Below are positions 17,216 to 26,383 of a stretch of 64,000 bases of DNA, one piece after another; position 1 is the first letter of the stretch, and the number at the start of each line of letters is the position of its first letter. A model generated the notes under the pieces. It made no database searches and had not been told where the DNA came from. It was given only the letters and a program-made list of their open reading frames with translations. The translations under genes and the position numbers were made by a program. This DNA comes from Micromonospora sp. MA102 (lineage in GTDB: Bacteria; Actinomycetota; Actinomycetes; Mycobacteriales; Micromonosporaceae). The stretch spans positions 124,001-188,000 of the forward strand of contig NZ_JAMWEG010000011.1 of the NCBI RefSeq assembly GCF_025460765.1, written 5' to 3'.

Positions 17216-18560
17216 TGTCGGCTCCGCCTGAAAACTGACCACGTGGTTCCGGGCGGGTTCCAGGGCGGATTCGAGTAGTCGTCGCAACGGCGATGATCTT
17301 TAGCGTGCCAGAGCGTTGTGGAAGACGTCGGCTGGGGTGCGCCAGCCGAGGATCTTGCGGGGCCGGCTGTTGAGGCGCTGCTCGACAGCACGGAGATCGG
17401 CTGCCGTGTGCTGAGACAGGTCGGTGCGCTTGGGGAAGTACTGGCGCAGCAGCCCGTTGGTGTTCTCGTTCGTGCCGCGCTGCCAGGGCCGCCCGGGATG
17501 GGCGAAGAACACCCCGTCGCGCAGCAGCGGAGCGATCTGCTGGTGGTAGGCCATTTCCGCGCCCTGGTCCCACGTAAGGGTGAGGCGCACCGACTCCGGT
17601 AGTTCTGCCAGCATCGCGAGCAGTGCGTCACGGACGGCCTCGGCGGTGCGGTCGACGGGTAGGTGGACCAGTCGCAGGTAGCGGCTGGTGCGGTCAACCA
17701 GGGTGGCGATGGCGGACTGGTTCTGCCGGCCGACGATGAGGTCGCCCTCCCAGTCACCCACACGAGTACGGCCCAGAGCGGCCGCCGGTCGGTGCTCGAT
17801 CAGCAGCCCGGGAGCGACGAACCGGCAGCGACGCTGATCCGGGCGGCGCCGCCGCTTCCTCAGCGGCCGGGCGGTGCGCAGCCGGCGGGTGAGCTGGCGG
17901 CTGAGCCCGCTCTTGCCGGCGCAGTAAAGCGCCTGGTAGATCGTCTCATGGCAGACATGCCACGACCGCCGGTCGGGATAGGCCCGCCGAAGCCACGCGG
18001 AAATCTGCTGCGGGCTCCAGTCCTCTTCGAGCTTGGCCTGGACAACGGCGCGCAGGCCGGCGTCGGCGAGCAGCCGTCCACCCCGCGGCCGTCGGGCCCG
18101 CTGCCGGGCCCGCGCGTGGGCCAGGTCGCCGTCGTAGCCGCCGCGGTCGTGCGGACGCACGTTGCGGCGCAGCTCCCGGCTCACCGTCGACGGTGAGCGG
18201 CCCACCTGCTCCGCGATCGCCCGGATCGTCAAGCCCTGCCGGCGGCAGCGTGGCGATCCGCTGCCGCTCCAACAGCGACAGGTACCGGCCCGACCGGACG
18301 TCGTCCCGCCAACCAGGCCGGTGGCACACCGCCGTTCTCAGCACGCCACCGATAGCCGGTCTTACGACCGATCCCGACGAGACGGCACGCCTCGAACGTC
18401 CCCACGCCAGACTGCAGCAGCCGCCAGTACTCCGTCTCCAACTCGAGTCGGCGCTTACGCCCTCGTCGTCCCATCAACACGCCTCACATGATCAGGTGTG
18501 TTGCGACAGGTACTGGAACCCGCCCGGAGCACGATGGTCAGGATTCAGGCGGCGTTGACA
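17216..18560 (-). mobile_element. IS30-family element with long terminal inverted repeats and 6-bp target duplication
   Basis: The left end starts TGTCGGCTCCGCCTGAAAAC and the right end, read inward, starts TGTCAACGCCGCCTGAATCC. About 38 of the outermost 48 bases match between the two ends. The 6-mer GGATTC directly abuts both ends (17210-17215 and 18561-18566), a convincing target-site duplication. The interior holds one IS30-type transposase on the minus strand. A solitary copy of the same end is found at 36610-36650. Confidence 0.75.
17300..18480 (-). pseudogene. IS30-family transposase with two frameshifts
   Basis: The coding sequence starts M-L-M-G-R-R-G-R-K-R-R and runs in one frame to about 18308, moves to a second frame for ~20 codons (D-D-V-R-S-G-R-Y-L-S-L-L-E-R), then to a third from about 18245 (G-L-T-I-R-A-I-A-E-Q-V-G-R-S, the Tra5-like HTH). 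Each switch is one extra base, so they do not cancel. The rest is an intact IS30 catalytic domain: D-W-E-G-D-L-I, L-T-W-D-Q-G and T-N-E-N-T-N-G-L with the DDE residues. Programmed frameshifting is conceivable for one event, but two argue for decay. Confidence 0.8.
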
Positions 18561-18566
18561 GGATTC

Positions 18567-19187
18567 CGGCCGGTCGAGCTGCCCGAACTGGCTCGCCGGT
18601 AGCGGCTGTGGCTATTGATGGGCAATCGGACCAGCTGGCTGCTGCGCGTACGTCGGCGCCAAAGGCAGGCAGCTAGCGGCGTTGCGCCGGCCGCACGGGG
18701 TGGGTTCGGCCGCTGTAGCGGGAGCCGGCCCCGGCCCGACGGGCGTCGGACTCGGTCTGGCCGGCGGCTGCGGTGGTCGAGAGGGCCGATCTGCAGAGTG
18801 CTTTTGCCAACTCGTGTTGGTGATCTTCGGACACCTGGCTGGCCGGACATGCAACCGTGTGATCCCGGGCCCACGAGCCCTCGGGCGAGGTCGCGCACCC
18901 GGCCAGACCCGGCTGCGACGTCTCGAGGTCCTGTGTGCGGCACTCAGATTTGGGGGCTGGACCGTTCCGCATCTACCTCTGGGGCGAAGGCGGCACAGCT
19001 GCCCCTGACCTTGACCGGCTGCTGGATTGTGCTCCTCCAACGACTCCCAGGTCGGAGGCTGTCCGCCTCCTCGATGTCACCGACGACGAGGCGATGATCA
19101 ATGCATGGGCGAAGACGCCAGCGGACGAGCGCCTCACAAGAACCTCGTTCGTTGTGACCGACCGCGCGTAGGCGGGCCTCGCCACCA
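18567..19187. other. Gene-poor stretch between IS30 and the Wadjet-like operon
   Basis: No family is recognised. A plus-strand frame of 78 codons at 18935-19171 (G-P-F-R-I-Y-L-W-G-E-G-G, then E-A-V-R-L-L-D-V-T-D-D-E-A) has acceptable codon bias and could be a gene fragment cut at its 5' side, but there is no support beyond composition. Confidence 0.35.
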
Positions 19188-20495
19188 TCAGTCTTGTCGA
19201 ATTCTGTCCAGCGCTTCGGTCATCGCTGCTTTGACTGTCGCCTCCTGTTCGATGGCGTAGCCACGATCCAGGCAGTTGAGGGCGAAGGCTCCGATCTGAT
19301 CATTACGGTTCGCGAACGGTTGCAGATAGGCCCGGCTGTGCGCAGAAAACACTCGGCCGGGTCGGTGCCCTGCAGCACCGACGTCGACGACGTGGACTGT
19401 TAACCCTGCGGCAAGGCGGTCGTGGATTCTCGCGGCGATACGCACTCCGCCAAGGTCGGCGTCGGTGCAGATCAATGTTGACGAGGCCTGCGCTGCTGCT
19501 TCGGCAATCAGGTTGAGGACCGGCTCTGGTGGCTGGCCGTGGCACCAAATGACCGGCACGCCCGCGTCGATGTCGCATAGCGTTTCGGCGGCCTGCCGGT
19601 TTTCGATGATCAGAAGCGGCCCCGCCCCACGGCATACGTCGATGGAGACCGTGTGCTGAGGGCTGAGCCGGATGTCATGCGGGCCAGGCAGCGAGGAAAG
19701 GTCGATGACGGTATCAGAGACGCACAGCCGGACCGGGCCGCCGATGCCGATGTATGGGCTGCGGGACAGGCCGAGTGCAGCGAGGGCTTCGGGTTCGAAT
19801 CCGAGCTCGGTCAGCAGCCGTTGAACGTCGTCGCGGGCTTTGGTGCTTCCCGCGTGTGTTTGCACGAACGCGCGGACGGAGTTGTGGACGACGCCGGCGG
19901 TCAGATCGGTTGCGGCGTTGACTGCCCAGCCGAGCCGGTCCGGGTGGTCGGTGGTGTGCAGGGCTTGGGCAACGCCGGGCCACTCATCGCGCAGGTCGGC
20001 AGCGAGTTCGGCGGCGCGCGACTGCAGGGTGGACCGCTGGTCGCGGCGGACTGCACGGCGGTTTTTCTCTGCGGCGGAGAGGTCGGGGTGGGGGTACACC
20101 CGTTTCGGGCTCGATGTTGGCCGGCTGCCTTTCAGGTCGTAGCCGATGGTGACGCACCCGGCCCGGGCGAGGGCGAACACGATCGTCTCGGCTTGGGCGC
20201 CGAACTTGTCGGCGACCTGCCGCCAGGCGTGTTCGCTGCGGGTTATCCACGCCCAGTCGGTGTCGGAAAGCAGGCCGGCGGGCCGGCGCGGCGGCTGACC
20301 GGGGTTTTCGGCCTGCAGCCGCACGCTGCGATAGTACGGGTCGCCGTTCCGGTCGCGTGGATACCGACCACTGGCTGGTAGCGGCGCGTACACGACCAGT
20401 CCGGGATAGTCGGTGACCCAGGTCAGCACGATTTCACGATCCGGTTCTGCGTCCGGGACGGCGTTGTCGGATGCGGAGCCGCCTGGGATCGTCAC
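19188..20495 (-). CDS. jetD: Wadjet-like JetD (DUF2399, toprim-like nuclease subunit)
   Basis: 435 residues from a GTG that overlaps the jetC stop (GTGA); a longer start 11 codons upstream is possible. The C-terminal third matches DUF2399: L-L-I-I-E-N-R-Q (toprim Glu), V-I-W-C-H-G-Q-P-P and L-I-C-T-D-A-D-L-G-G-V-R-I-A (toprim Asp pair) followed by the I-A-A-R-I helix. The N-terminal part would be the arm and winged-helix domains. In Wadjet/MksBEFG systems JetD cleaves closed circular DNA after loop extrusion by JetABC, blocking plasmid transformation. The catalytic acidic residues look intact. Confidence 0.82.
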   Translation of the reverse strand: MTIPGGSASDNAVPDAEPDREIVLTWVTDYPGLVVYAPLPASGRYPRDRNGDPYYRSVRLQAENPGQPPRRPAGLLSDTDWAWITRSEHAWRQVADKFGAQAETIVFALARAGCVTIGYDLKGSRPTSSPKRVYPHPDLSAAEKNRRAVRRDQRSTLQSRAAELAADLRDEWPGVAQALHTTDHPDRLGWAVNAATDLTAGVVHNSVRAFVQTHAGSTKARDDVQRLLTELGFEPEALAALGLSRSPYIGIGGPVRLCVSDTVIDLSSLPGPHDIRLSPQHTVSIDVCRGAGPLLIIENRQAAETLCDIDAGVPVIWCHGQPPEPVLNLIAEAAAQASSTLICTDADLGGVRIAARIHDRLAAGLTVHVVDVGAAGHRPGRVFSAHSRAYLQPFANRNDQIGAFALNCLDRGYAIEQEATVKAAMTEALDRIRQD

Positions 20496-23400
20496 GCTTG
20501 TGTCTTCCCGCGGTAGGAGGTCATCCACATGGTGAGCAGCTCGACGCGGGCTGTTTCGGACTCGCTGCCGACGACGACGGGTGGCTGGTTGTAGGCGTAT
20601 GCGTCCGAGGTTCGCCGTAGCTTGATGTACAGGCTGGAGGAGCCGACGGCGTACCGTTCCATGTCGTCCTGCAGGGCGCCGACGACGCTGATCGCCCGGT
20701 CCCGGCCGATGTTCTCGAACAGGGCGACCGCGTCACGGCGGTGCGCAGAGCCGAGGTTGCGTCCGAGTTCGTCGAGGACGAGCAGCAGCGGCCGGTCCTG
20801 CGAGCCGGCAAGCGCGGCCGCGCAGACGAGTTTGACGGCTTTGTCGTCCATCTGGGCGGTGTTGCCGCGCAGCTGGTACGACGACAGTGGTTTCCCTTCG
20901 CCGCGTCGCCACCGTGGGGTGATCGCCCACTGCCAAGGCTTCTGCGGGTCTGCTGGTGATTCTGGTTCGGGGAAGTCGAGGGCGCCGCCGTACCCGCCGT
21001 ACGCCTGGTCGAGGGCGTCGAACTCGTCAGAAACCTGCTTCAGCTTGGCTTTGATGGCCTTCGCGAGGGTGGCTCGCACTGCGGTCGCCGCGAGTTGGGC
21101 CTCCTTCAGGTGGTCTTCGGCGCTCTGCAGTGTCCCGGTGAGTCGTTCTCGTTCGGCGCTAATCTCGTCGAGTTGCTGCCGGTCGATGCTTTCAAGGTCG
21201 TCGAGGTGCTGGCCGATGATCCGCAGTACCTGCGGGATGAGCCGGATGTAGGCGCTGAGCCGGCGGTCGCGGCGCTGCTGGTCGACGACTTTCAGCTCCT
21301 CGGGCAGCTGCTCCTCGGGGGTGCCCGGCGGGAAACATGCCTGCTGCAGCCGGTCGGTCTGCGCTGCGCACAGGTCGTCCCATTCGGCGACACTGCGTTT
21401 CTGCTCCGTTTCGGTGAGGGTGAGCAGGTGCTGTTCCGCGGACGCGGAGGTGCCCGCCCACGCTTCCTGCCGACGTGGCAGGTCCAACTCCGCCCACGCG
21501 TCGATTTTCGCCTGCCACTGGTCCTGGTTCTGCTGCAGGTCCCGGCTCAACCGTTCCTTCTCCGCTTTCGCGGCGGCAATCCGCTCGTCGCGGCCGCTCT
21601 TCTCCGAGAGCGCCGTCAGGTAAGCCTTCTTGGCATGGGCATGTGGGGCAGCGAGTTGGTCCAGCTCCTCATCGATCTTCGCGTTCTTCTTCCGTAACTT
21701 CCTGACCTGGGAGTCGATCTCGTCGACCTCGAGCGCCGCCTTGGCTCCCTCGACCCGCCCGTCAGCACGCTTCTTGGCCCGCTGGGCGTCCCGAACGCTG
21801 TCGTCCGCTTCACCGTCGTCAGCGGATGCGGCGGTGAGGGCGTCACGGGCAGCCTGAATCCGGCCGGCGCGGCCGGTCATGGCTTCTGCGTACCCGGCAA
21901 TACCATGCACCCCAGCAGCCGTGTCGATCAGTCCACCGGTGCCGGCACGGACCCGCAGAGCGGTCAGGAACCGGGCCACGGTCACCGCCGCGTTCGCCGC
22001 CGCTGGCAGGTCTGGGCCACCCGCGAATCCGTCAGGGTCAGCTTCGACGAGCAGCGAGCCGGGAACGTCGGTGAGCGCCGCCTGCGCGGCAGTCGCATCG
22101 GTGACGACGACCGCATGCCGATACGGCAGCAGCCGTGCTTCCCAGCCAGGGCGCTGCTCGTCGGTGAGACTGACCACGTCGACAAGCGGGACGGCCTCGG
22201 TGAAGCCAGCCGCGCGCAGCGCCTGCACCTGGGCGACCGCAACGTCCTCGCCGCGTTCTGCGGCGGCCAGCCCCTTACGGGCGTCTTTGACGGCTTGTTC
22301 GGTGATGCCTTTGCGGCGTTGCGCGCGGTCAACTGCGGCGTTGGCGTCGCGCACCTCTTGCTCGGCCTGGGCGACGGTCCGACCGTCCGCGGCGACCGCC
22401 TTCTCCCGTAAAGCGCGGCTACGTGTCGTGAGGAGCTCGATCTGGGCGACGTAACCGGTCTGCTCTTTCCGCAGACTGTTCACCTCGGCGTCGATGTCGT
22501 TGAACGCCTTCACCCGCTGCCGGTAGCTCTCGTCGAACGCCTTGTCGTCGGTAAGCTGACCGACTTTGACGTCGGTAGCGTCAATGGCTGCTTGGAGCTC
22601 TTTGCGTTTGGCTTCGAGCTGAGCGATGTCATGCCGCAGCTCCGCGTCGGTGGCCACACCGTCGACGAGGTAGCGGGCGCACCGCGACCGCCAACTGTCG
22701 AGCGCGTCGGCCTTTACCGTACGGGCCGCTTCGCGGGCCCGGATCATGTCTTCGGTGACAGTGACCCGCTCGTCCCACCGCTCGTACTCTTCCTTCGCGG
22801 TGTTCGCGGCGAGCGCGGCTTGGTACTGATTCTGCCGGGCCGCCTGTTCGTCGTCGATCTCGCGGGTCAGGCCGGTCAGCGCACCGATCGCATCGAAAAT
22901 CCGCTCCGGTGTCAGCTCGTTCAGTGGCTGGGCCAGCAGGTTCGCTGTAGGGCTGGCTCGCACCGACGTGGACAGGAACGACACGCATCGCACCGTCTGC
23001 CCATACAGGGTGCGGGCGAGTTTGTTCGCCCGGATGTCGGTACGACCGTTGCTGCGTGGCAACTCGTCCCACAAGCCGTCGGCGCTGCTGGCCCGGTCGT
23101 TTTCGCTGGCACCGTACGCGACGTGCAGCTGCGGCTTCCACCGCAGTTCGACGTGGGGTGCCTGCCGGTTGATCCGCAGCCACACCGTCAGCACGTCCGC
23201 CTCAAGTTCGGCGAGCGCCCGGGCGGTGGGCGGGACGAACACGCCGACGATGTAGCCGTGGTCGGCGTTCGCGTGGACGACTTCCTGCCCGGCGAGTTCG
23301 GCGGTGAACAGCAGTTCGGCGGCTGCCTGCGCGCCGGATTGCAGCCGCCACTGCTCGTCGGCGTGTAGCAGGCTGAGGCCGGCGATGAACGACGACTTTC

Positions 23401-23575
23401 CAGCGCCGTTGGAGTCCGACGGTCCTTGGCCGGCGATGGTGATTAGGCCGCGGGAGGTGATCGGGACCGGGTGGGTCGACAGCCGGGAGATATTGATCAT
23501 TTGGATGCCGGCGAGGACCCGCGGTCCGACGATGTCGGTGGCGCCGTCGTCGACGGGGTTACCTGCTGCGGTCAA
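20492..23575 (-). CDS. jetC: Wadjet-like JetC (SMC/MukB-type ATPase)
   Basis: 1027 residues from a TTG overlapping the previous stop (TTGA). The N-terminal Walker A reads G-Q-G-P-S-D-S-N-G-A-G-K-S-S (Lys60). Two long charged coiled-coil arms surround a central hinge-like region (~residues 430-580, Gly/Pro-rich). The C-terminal head has Walker B L-L-L-V-L-D-E-L-G-R-N. The usual S-G-G-(E/Q) signature is not evident: the corresponding place reads S-S-Y-Q-L-R-G-N-T-A-Q-M-D-D. This may be a divergent signature or a change in ATPase control. In Wadjet, JetC dimers with JetA and JetB extrude DNA loops. Gene order and the DUF2399 partner support a Wadjet-class machine over chromosomal condensin. Confidence 0.82.
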   Translation of the reverse strand: MTAAGNPVDDGATDIVGPRVLAGIQMINISRLSTHPVPITSRGLITIAGQGPSDSNGAGKSSFIAGLSLLHADEQWRLQSGAQAAAELLFTAELAGQEVVHANADHGYIVGVFVPPTARALAELEADVLTVWLRINRQAPHVELRWKPQLHVAYGASENDRASSADGLWDELPRSNGRTDIRANKLARTLYGQTVRCVSFLSTSVRASPTANLLAQPLNELTPERIFDAIGALTGLTREIDDEQAARQNQYQAALAANTAKEEYERWDERVTVTEDMIRAREAARTVKADALDSWRSRCARYLVDGVATDAELRHDIAQLEAKRKELQAAIDATDVKVGQLTDDKAFDESYRQRVKAFNDIDAEVNSLRKEQTGYVAQIELLTTRSRALREKAVAADGRTVAQAEQEVRDANAAVDRAQRRKGITEQAVKDARKGLAAAERGEDVAVAQVQALRAAGFTEAVPLVDVVSLTDEQRPGWEARLLPYRHAVVVTDATAAQAALTDVPGSLLVEADPDGFAGGPDLPAAANAAVTVARFLTALRVRAGTGGLIDTAAGVHGIAGYAEAMTGRAGRIQAARDALTAASADDGEADDSVRDAQRAKKRADGRVEGAKAALEVDEIDSQVRKLRKKNAKIDEELDQLAAPHAHAKKAYLTALSEKSGRDERIAAAKAEKERLSRDLQQNQDQWQAKIDAWAELDLPRRQEAWAGTSASAEQHLLTLTETEQKRSVAEWDDLCAAQTDRLQQACFPPGTPEEQLPEELKVVDQQRRDRRLSAYIRLIPQVLRIIGQHLDDLESIDRQQLDEISAERERLTGTLQSAEDHLKEAQLAATAVRATLAKAIKAKLKQVSDEFDALDQAYGGYGGALDFPEPESPADPQKPWQWAITPRWRRGEGKPLSSYQLRGNTAQMDDKAVKLVCAAALAGSQDRPLLLVLDELGRNLGSAHRRDAVALFENIGRDRAISVVGALQDDMERYAVGSSSLYIKLRRTSDAYAYNQPPVVVGSESETARVELLTMWMTSYRGKTQA

Positions 23576-24237
23576 CGAATGTTCTCCCTGCTGGCGGTGC
23601 GGTTGCGGCGTTCACGGATTGCGGCGGCGAGCGGATGGTTCGGGGCGGCGGCGAGGATCAACTGTTCCTGCAGCCGGGCCCGAGCGGCCGGGGTCAGGCG
23701 CAACAGTTGCGGGCCGGGCACGTATCCACCTTCGGCGTCGGCGCGGTCGCGGACCCGGGTGAGCAGCCCGGCGGCGACGAGTTTGCTCGCTGCGGCTTTT
23801 GCGGCGACCGCCGGGAGTTTGCTGGCCTTCAGGATGTCGGCCTCGGTGGTCGGGTACGGGCTCGTCCAGTTGTCGGGAGCGAGGCGTTCCTCGCTGCGGG
23901 CGATCGCGACCGAGTAGATGAGCACGAGAGCGAGCACGGCTCGCTCGACGGTGGTCAGTGGCTGCCAGCCGGCGGCGGTGAGCTGCGCGGCAACTGTGTC
24001 GTCGAATCCGGAGGTGAACCGCAGCCCGTCGACCTGGACGAGGACCCGGCCGGTGTGGCGCAGCAGTTGCTCGAGTCGGTCCCGGCTGGTCGGGTCCTGC
24101 AACGCGTGCAGTTCCTGCCGGTGGACGGGCTCGCGGCTGTGCTCCAGCAGGGCGTACGCCGCTTCGACGTGTTCGCGCTGCCGGTCGGTCAGGGTCGCAA
24201 GGACGGAGTCGAACAGCGGGTTCTGGTTGCGGTTCAC
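23572..24237 (-). CDS. jetB: Wadjet-like JetB (KITE-type winged-helix subunit)
   Basis: 221 residues from a GTG overlapping the upstream stop (GTGA). It is all-helical with two winged-helix-like units: E-H-V-E-A-A-Y-A-L-L-E-H-S-R-E-P-V near residue 25 and A-D-I-L-K-A-S-K-L-P-A-V-A-A-K-A-A near 135, followed by a wing and R-L-T-P-A-A-R-A-R-L. Position immediately before the SMC gene and size fit JetB/MksE/MukE. No DUF4194 signature could be recognised by eye, so the name rests on context. Confidence 0.6.
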   Translation of the reverse strand: MNRNQNPLFDSVLATLTDRQREHVEAAYALLEHSREPVHRQELHALQDPTSRDRLEQLLRHTGRVLVQVDGLRFTSGFDDTVAAQLTAAGWQPLTTVERAVLALVLIYSVAIARSEERLAPDNWTSPYPTTEADILKASKLPAVAAKAAASKLVAAGLLTRVRDRADAEGGYVPGPQLLRLTPAARARLQEQLILAAAPNHPLAAAIRERRNRTASRENIR

Positions 24238-24782
24238 GGCGCCTCCCCTCCGCCTGGATCAGACTTCGGCTGGGGGTCGGGGATCATCCGCCACAGTTCT
24301 CGGAGCGTGGACAGCTCCAGCGACCCCCACCCGGTGACGCGAGGCCCCAGCCGGACCCGGTCGGCCGTCTGCAGCACCCACCGGGACGCTTCCAGCCGGC
24401 GCAGGCTGGCGGACAGCAGCTTGCGCCGGCTGGCCCGGTCCCGGCCTGGGGTGAGCTGCTGTAGCACTTGGTCGACGTCAGTAAGATCGGCCAGCTGGCC
24501 CGGCCACAAGTCGGTGCCCGGGTCCGGCCAGCAGCAGCGCAGGCAGGCGGCGAACACTCGTAGCGTGCCGGCCGAATCCTGTAGCGTCGCCGGTTCCTGT
24601 CGGTACTCGGCGAGGACCTCCGGCGCAGCACTTGGCGGCAGGTTCGGCAGGAACCACACTGACTGGGCGTCCGGCTCGACCAGGCGCCGCATCCCTGCTG
24701 GGGATGGGCTGCCTGCGGGTGCCTGTTGCGGGCCGCCGGAGCGGATCTTCGCCCACCACAGTGCGGTGTCGTGTTCGTTCAC
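24234..24782 (-). CDS. Extra winged-helix-like subunit of the Wadjet-like operon
   Basis: 182 residues; the GTG start overlaps the jetA stop (GTGA), and a longer upstream extension inside jetA is rejected. The C-terminal half (R-R-K-L-L-S-A-S-L-R-R-L-E-A-S-R-W-V-L) has the spacing of a recognition helix plus wing, ending in G-W-G-S-L-E-L-S-T-L-R-E-L-W. Canonical Wadjet operons have four genes; this is a fifth, wedged between JetA and JetB and coupled to both by 4-bp overlaps. It may be a second KITE-like subunit making a JetB heterodimer, or a split part of JetA. I do not recognise a named family. Confidence 0.6.
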   Translation of the reverse strand: MNEHDTALWWAKIRSGGPQQAPAGSPSPAGMRRLVEPDAQSVWFLPNLPPSAAPEVLAEYRQEPATLQDSAGTLRVFAACLRCCWPDPGTDLWPGQLADLTDVDQVLQQLTPGRDRASRRKLLSASLRRLEASRWVLQTADRVRLGPRVTGWGSLELSTLRELWRMIPDPQPKSDPGGGEAP

Positions 24783-26014
24783 GCCGGCGCCTCCGCCGGT
24801 GTCCGGCGCCTGAACCAGCCGTCGGTGACCCAGGTCAGGTCTCCGACCACGTTGATCCGCAGCCCGTCCCCCCAGGTCAGCAGGTAAGGCAGCTCGGGTC
24901 GCAAGCCGATCGCGGTCAAGTCCGACAGCACCCGACGGCCGGCCGCCCAATCCCCGGCCGTGTCCAACAGCTCGGCGACGGTGACCTCGTCGCGGCCGGC
25001 CAGCAGCTCCTCCGCCCGGGTGGCAAGCAGTTCCGCCTCCATATCGGCACCGACCTGTTCAGCGCCTGGTTCATCGTCAATCCGCGGCCGAGGCGGCGGT
25101 GTCCGCCCCGTCTCGGTCCGCAACCCTTCTTCGACCGCGTCGAGCAGGTCGTCAACGGTGAAGTGCGGATTCGGCGCGTCGAACAGCAACCCGTCCAGCG
25201 CGGCCGCAAGCTCGACGGCGGTGGCGTCGCGGGCGAAGCTGCGCCACTTCTCCGCTGGCAACAGCCCCAACGCCCGGGTTCGGCCGGCCCGGTCGATCAG
25301 TCGCCGCGCCGCGGCGTTCACCGCGTCCCGATACGCGGCCAACGCCATCCGCAGCTGCGTGCACTCTGGCAACAGCTGCGGCCACTTCTCCGTCGCCAGG
25401 TTGTGGAAGACCGTCGCCTTGTCGATGAGTTCGCTGTTGCCGAGCATTGGCTGCGCCGAGGCTCGCAACGATTCGACCGTCCCGGACTTCGCCATCTGCA
25501 TGATGGGGTTCGCCAGCAGCCGGAACACGTTCGCCAGGTCCTGCAGCTGCGCTTGGGCCTGCTCGAGGGTGGTATCGGCGTCCTCGATCGAGAGCCGGGC
25601 GATCGACAGCATCTGGTGCAGCTCGCCGAGGCCGCCGGTCTGCGCCAGCCGGCGCAGGAACAGCAGCATCACGTACGGCGCGAACGCCGCCTGGTAGAAC
25701 ATTTCGTTCGGTCGCTCGTTGACTTTGGTAACCGCTCGATAGGAGCGCAGCACCTCGAACCGGCGCCGGACCGCGACGGGCGAGGTGTCTCCGCACGCAG
25801 CGATCACCTGCTCCACCGTTAAGCCGGCCGGGCCCGCGGACGCGAATGCGTTCAGGATCAGCTCGTCGACGCGAACGAGCGCCGGGTCGTCGACCATCTG
25901 GTTCGCGTCGCGGGCCAGAACGGCGAACACCTGCCGGTAGAGCGCAAGCACGGCGGAATCAGCAGCGTGCTCCTCAAATGGCAGCTCTGCGATCTCGGTC
26001 ACCAGTTGGTGCAT
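24779..26014 (-). CDS. jetA: Wadjet-like JetA (kleisin/MksF-like subunit)
   Basis: 411 residues starting at an ATG with a strong AGGGGGG ribosome site 6 bp upstream. It is mainly helical: an N-terminal dimerisation/winged-helix region (~40-110, including E-Q-V-I-A-A-C-G-D-T-S-P-V-A-V-R-R-R-F), a long middle coiled segment (D-A-D-T-T-L-E-Q-A-Q-A-Q-L-Q-D) and a C-terminal winged-helix-like domain (~320-411). This matches the architecture expected of a kleisin with WHDs at both ends. As the first gene of the five-gene set it takes the JetA position. The assignment is by architecture and operon order; no Pfam signature can be confirmed without a search. Confidence 0.65.
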   Translation of the reverse strand: MHQLVTEIAELPFEEHAADSAVLALYRQVFAVLARDANQMVDDPALVRVDELILNAFASAGPAGLTVEQVIAACGDTSPVAVRRRFEVLRSYRAVTKVNERPNEMFYQAAFAPYVMLLFLRRLAQTGGLGELHQMLSIARLSIEDADTTLEQAQAQLQDLANVFRLLANPIMQMAKSGTVESLRASAQPMLGNSELIDKATVFHNLATEKWPQLLPECTQLRMALAAYRDAVNAAARRLIDRAGRTRALGLLPAEKWRSFARDATAVELAAALDGLLFDAPNPHFTVDDLLDAVEEGLRTETGRTPPPRPRIDDEPGAEQVGADMEAELLATRAEELLAGRDEVTVAELLDTAGDWAAGRRVLSDLTAIGLRPELPYLLTWGDGLRINVVGDLTWVTDGWFRRRTPAEAPA

Positions 26015-26383
26015 CCGTTGCCCCCCTCGGATCGGGTGCCGGGGCGGGCTGAAGTGATCGTCGGCGCCTCCAAGAGGCCGGTGGCCTCGGCGGTTACGGT
26101 TCTCGCCGGCCGCGAGCCGCTTGGAGCTGGGTCCTCAGGCCTCGGCTGATCGACGGCATGTGCCCGGGACCGCCGTGGCCGGCATAGCTGACCGCGCGCG
26201 AGGGTTACTACCAGCGCGCTCCGGGTCACCGGAGGATTGTGCATTGCCATCGATAACACAGTCCTCCCCCGCTCAGCCAGATCACACTGCCGCGTCGCCA
26301 CGAGAGGCGACACCCGCAACCGTGGTACTCGCGCATCATCTCGGTCTGGAGCCTTTGCGCGGCCAGCTTGGCGCCCTGTCGGC
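26015..26383. other. Intergenic gap between sbcC and jetA
   Basis: The only break longer than 100 bp in the 16-kb minus-strand block. No coding sequence is supported. It probably holds the promoter of the Wadjet-like operon, but no clean -35/-10 pair was recognised. Confidence 0.5.

Noticed and set aside
17216..17261. Ends of an IS21-type element, from the TGT start and CTGAAAACTGACC pattern
   Set aside because: Matching ends flank only an IS30-type transposase and carry a target duplication; no istA/istB is present.
16940..17287. N-terminal extension of the first endonuclease-VII-like gene
   Set aside because: It reads into the IS30 inverted repeat, so those codons cannot be native; a start at 16939 (or 17089) is preferred.
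17300..18480. Programmed frameshifting of the IS30 transposase
   Set aside because: Two separate one-base shifts in the same direction are needed and no slippery motif is obvious; decay is simpler.
24632..25822. 396-codon plus-strand open frame across the Wadjet-like jetA region
   Set aside because: Arg/Gln/Pro-rich shadow; the minus-strand frame has a strong ribosome site and coupled neighbours.
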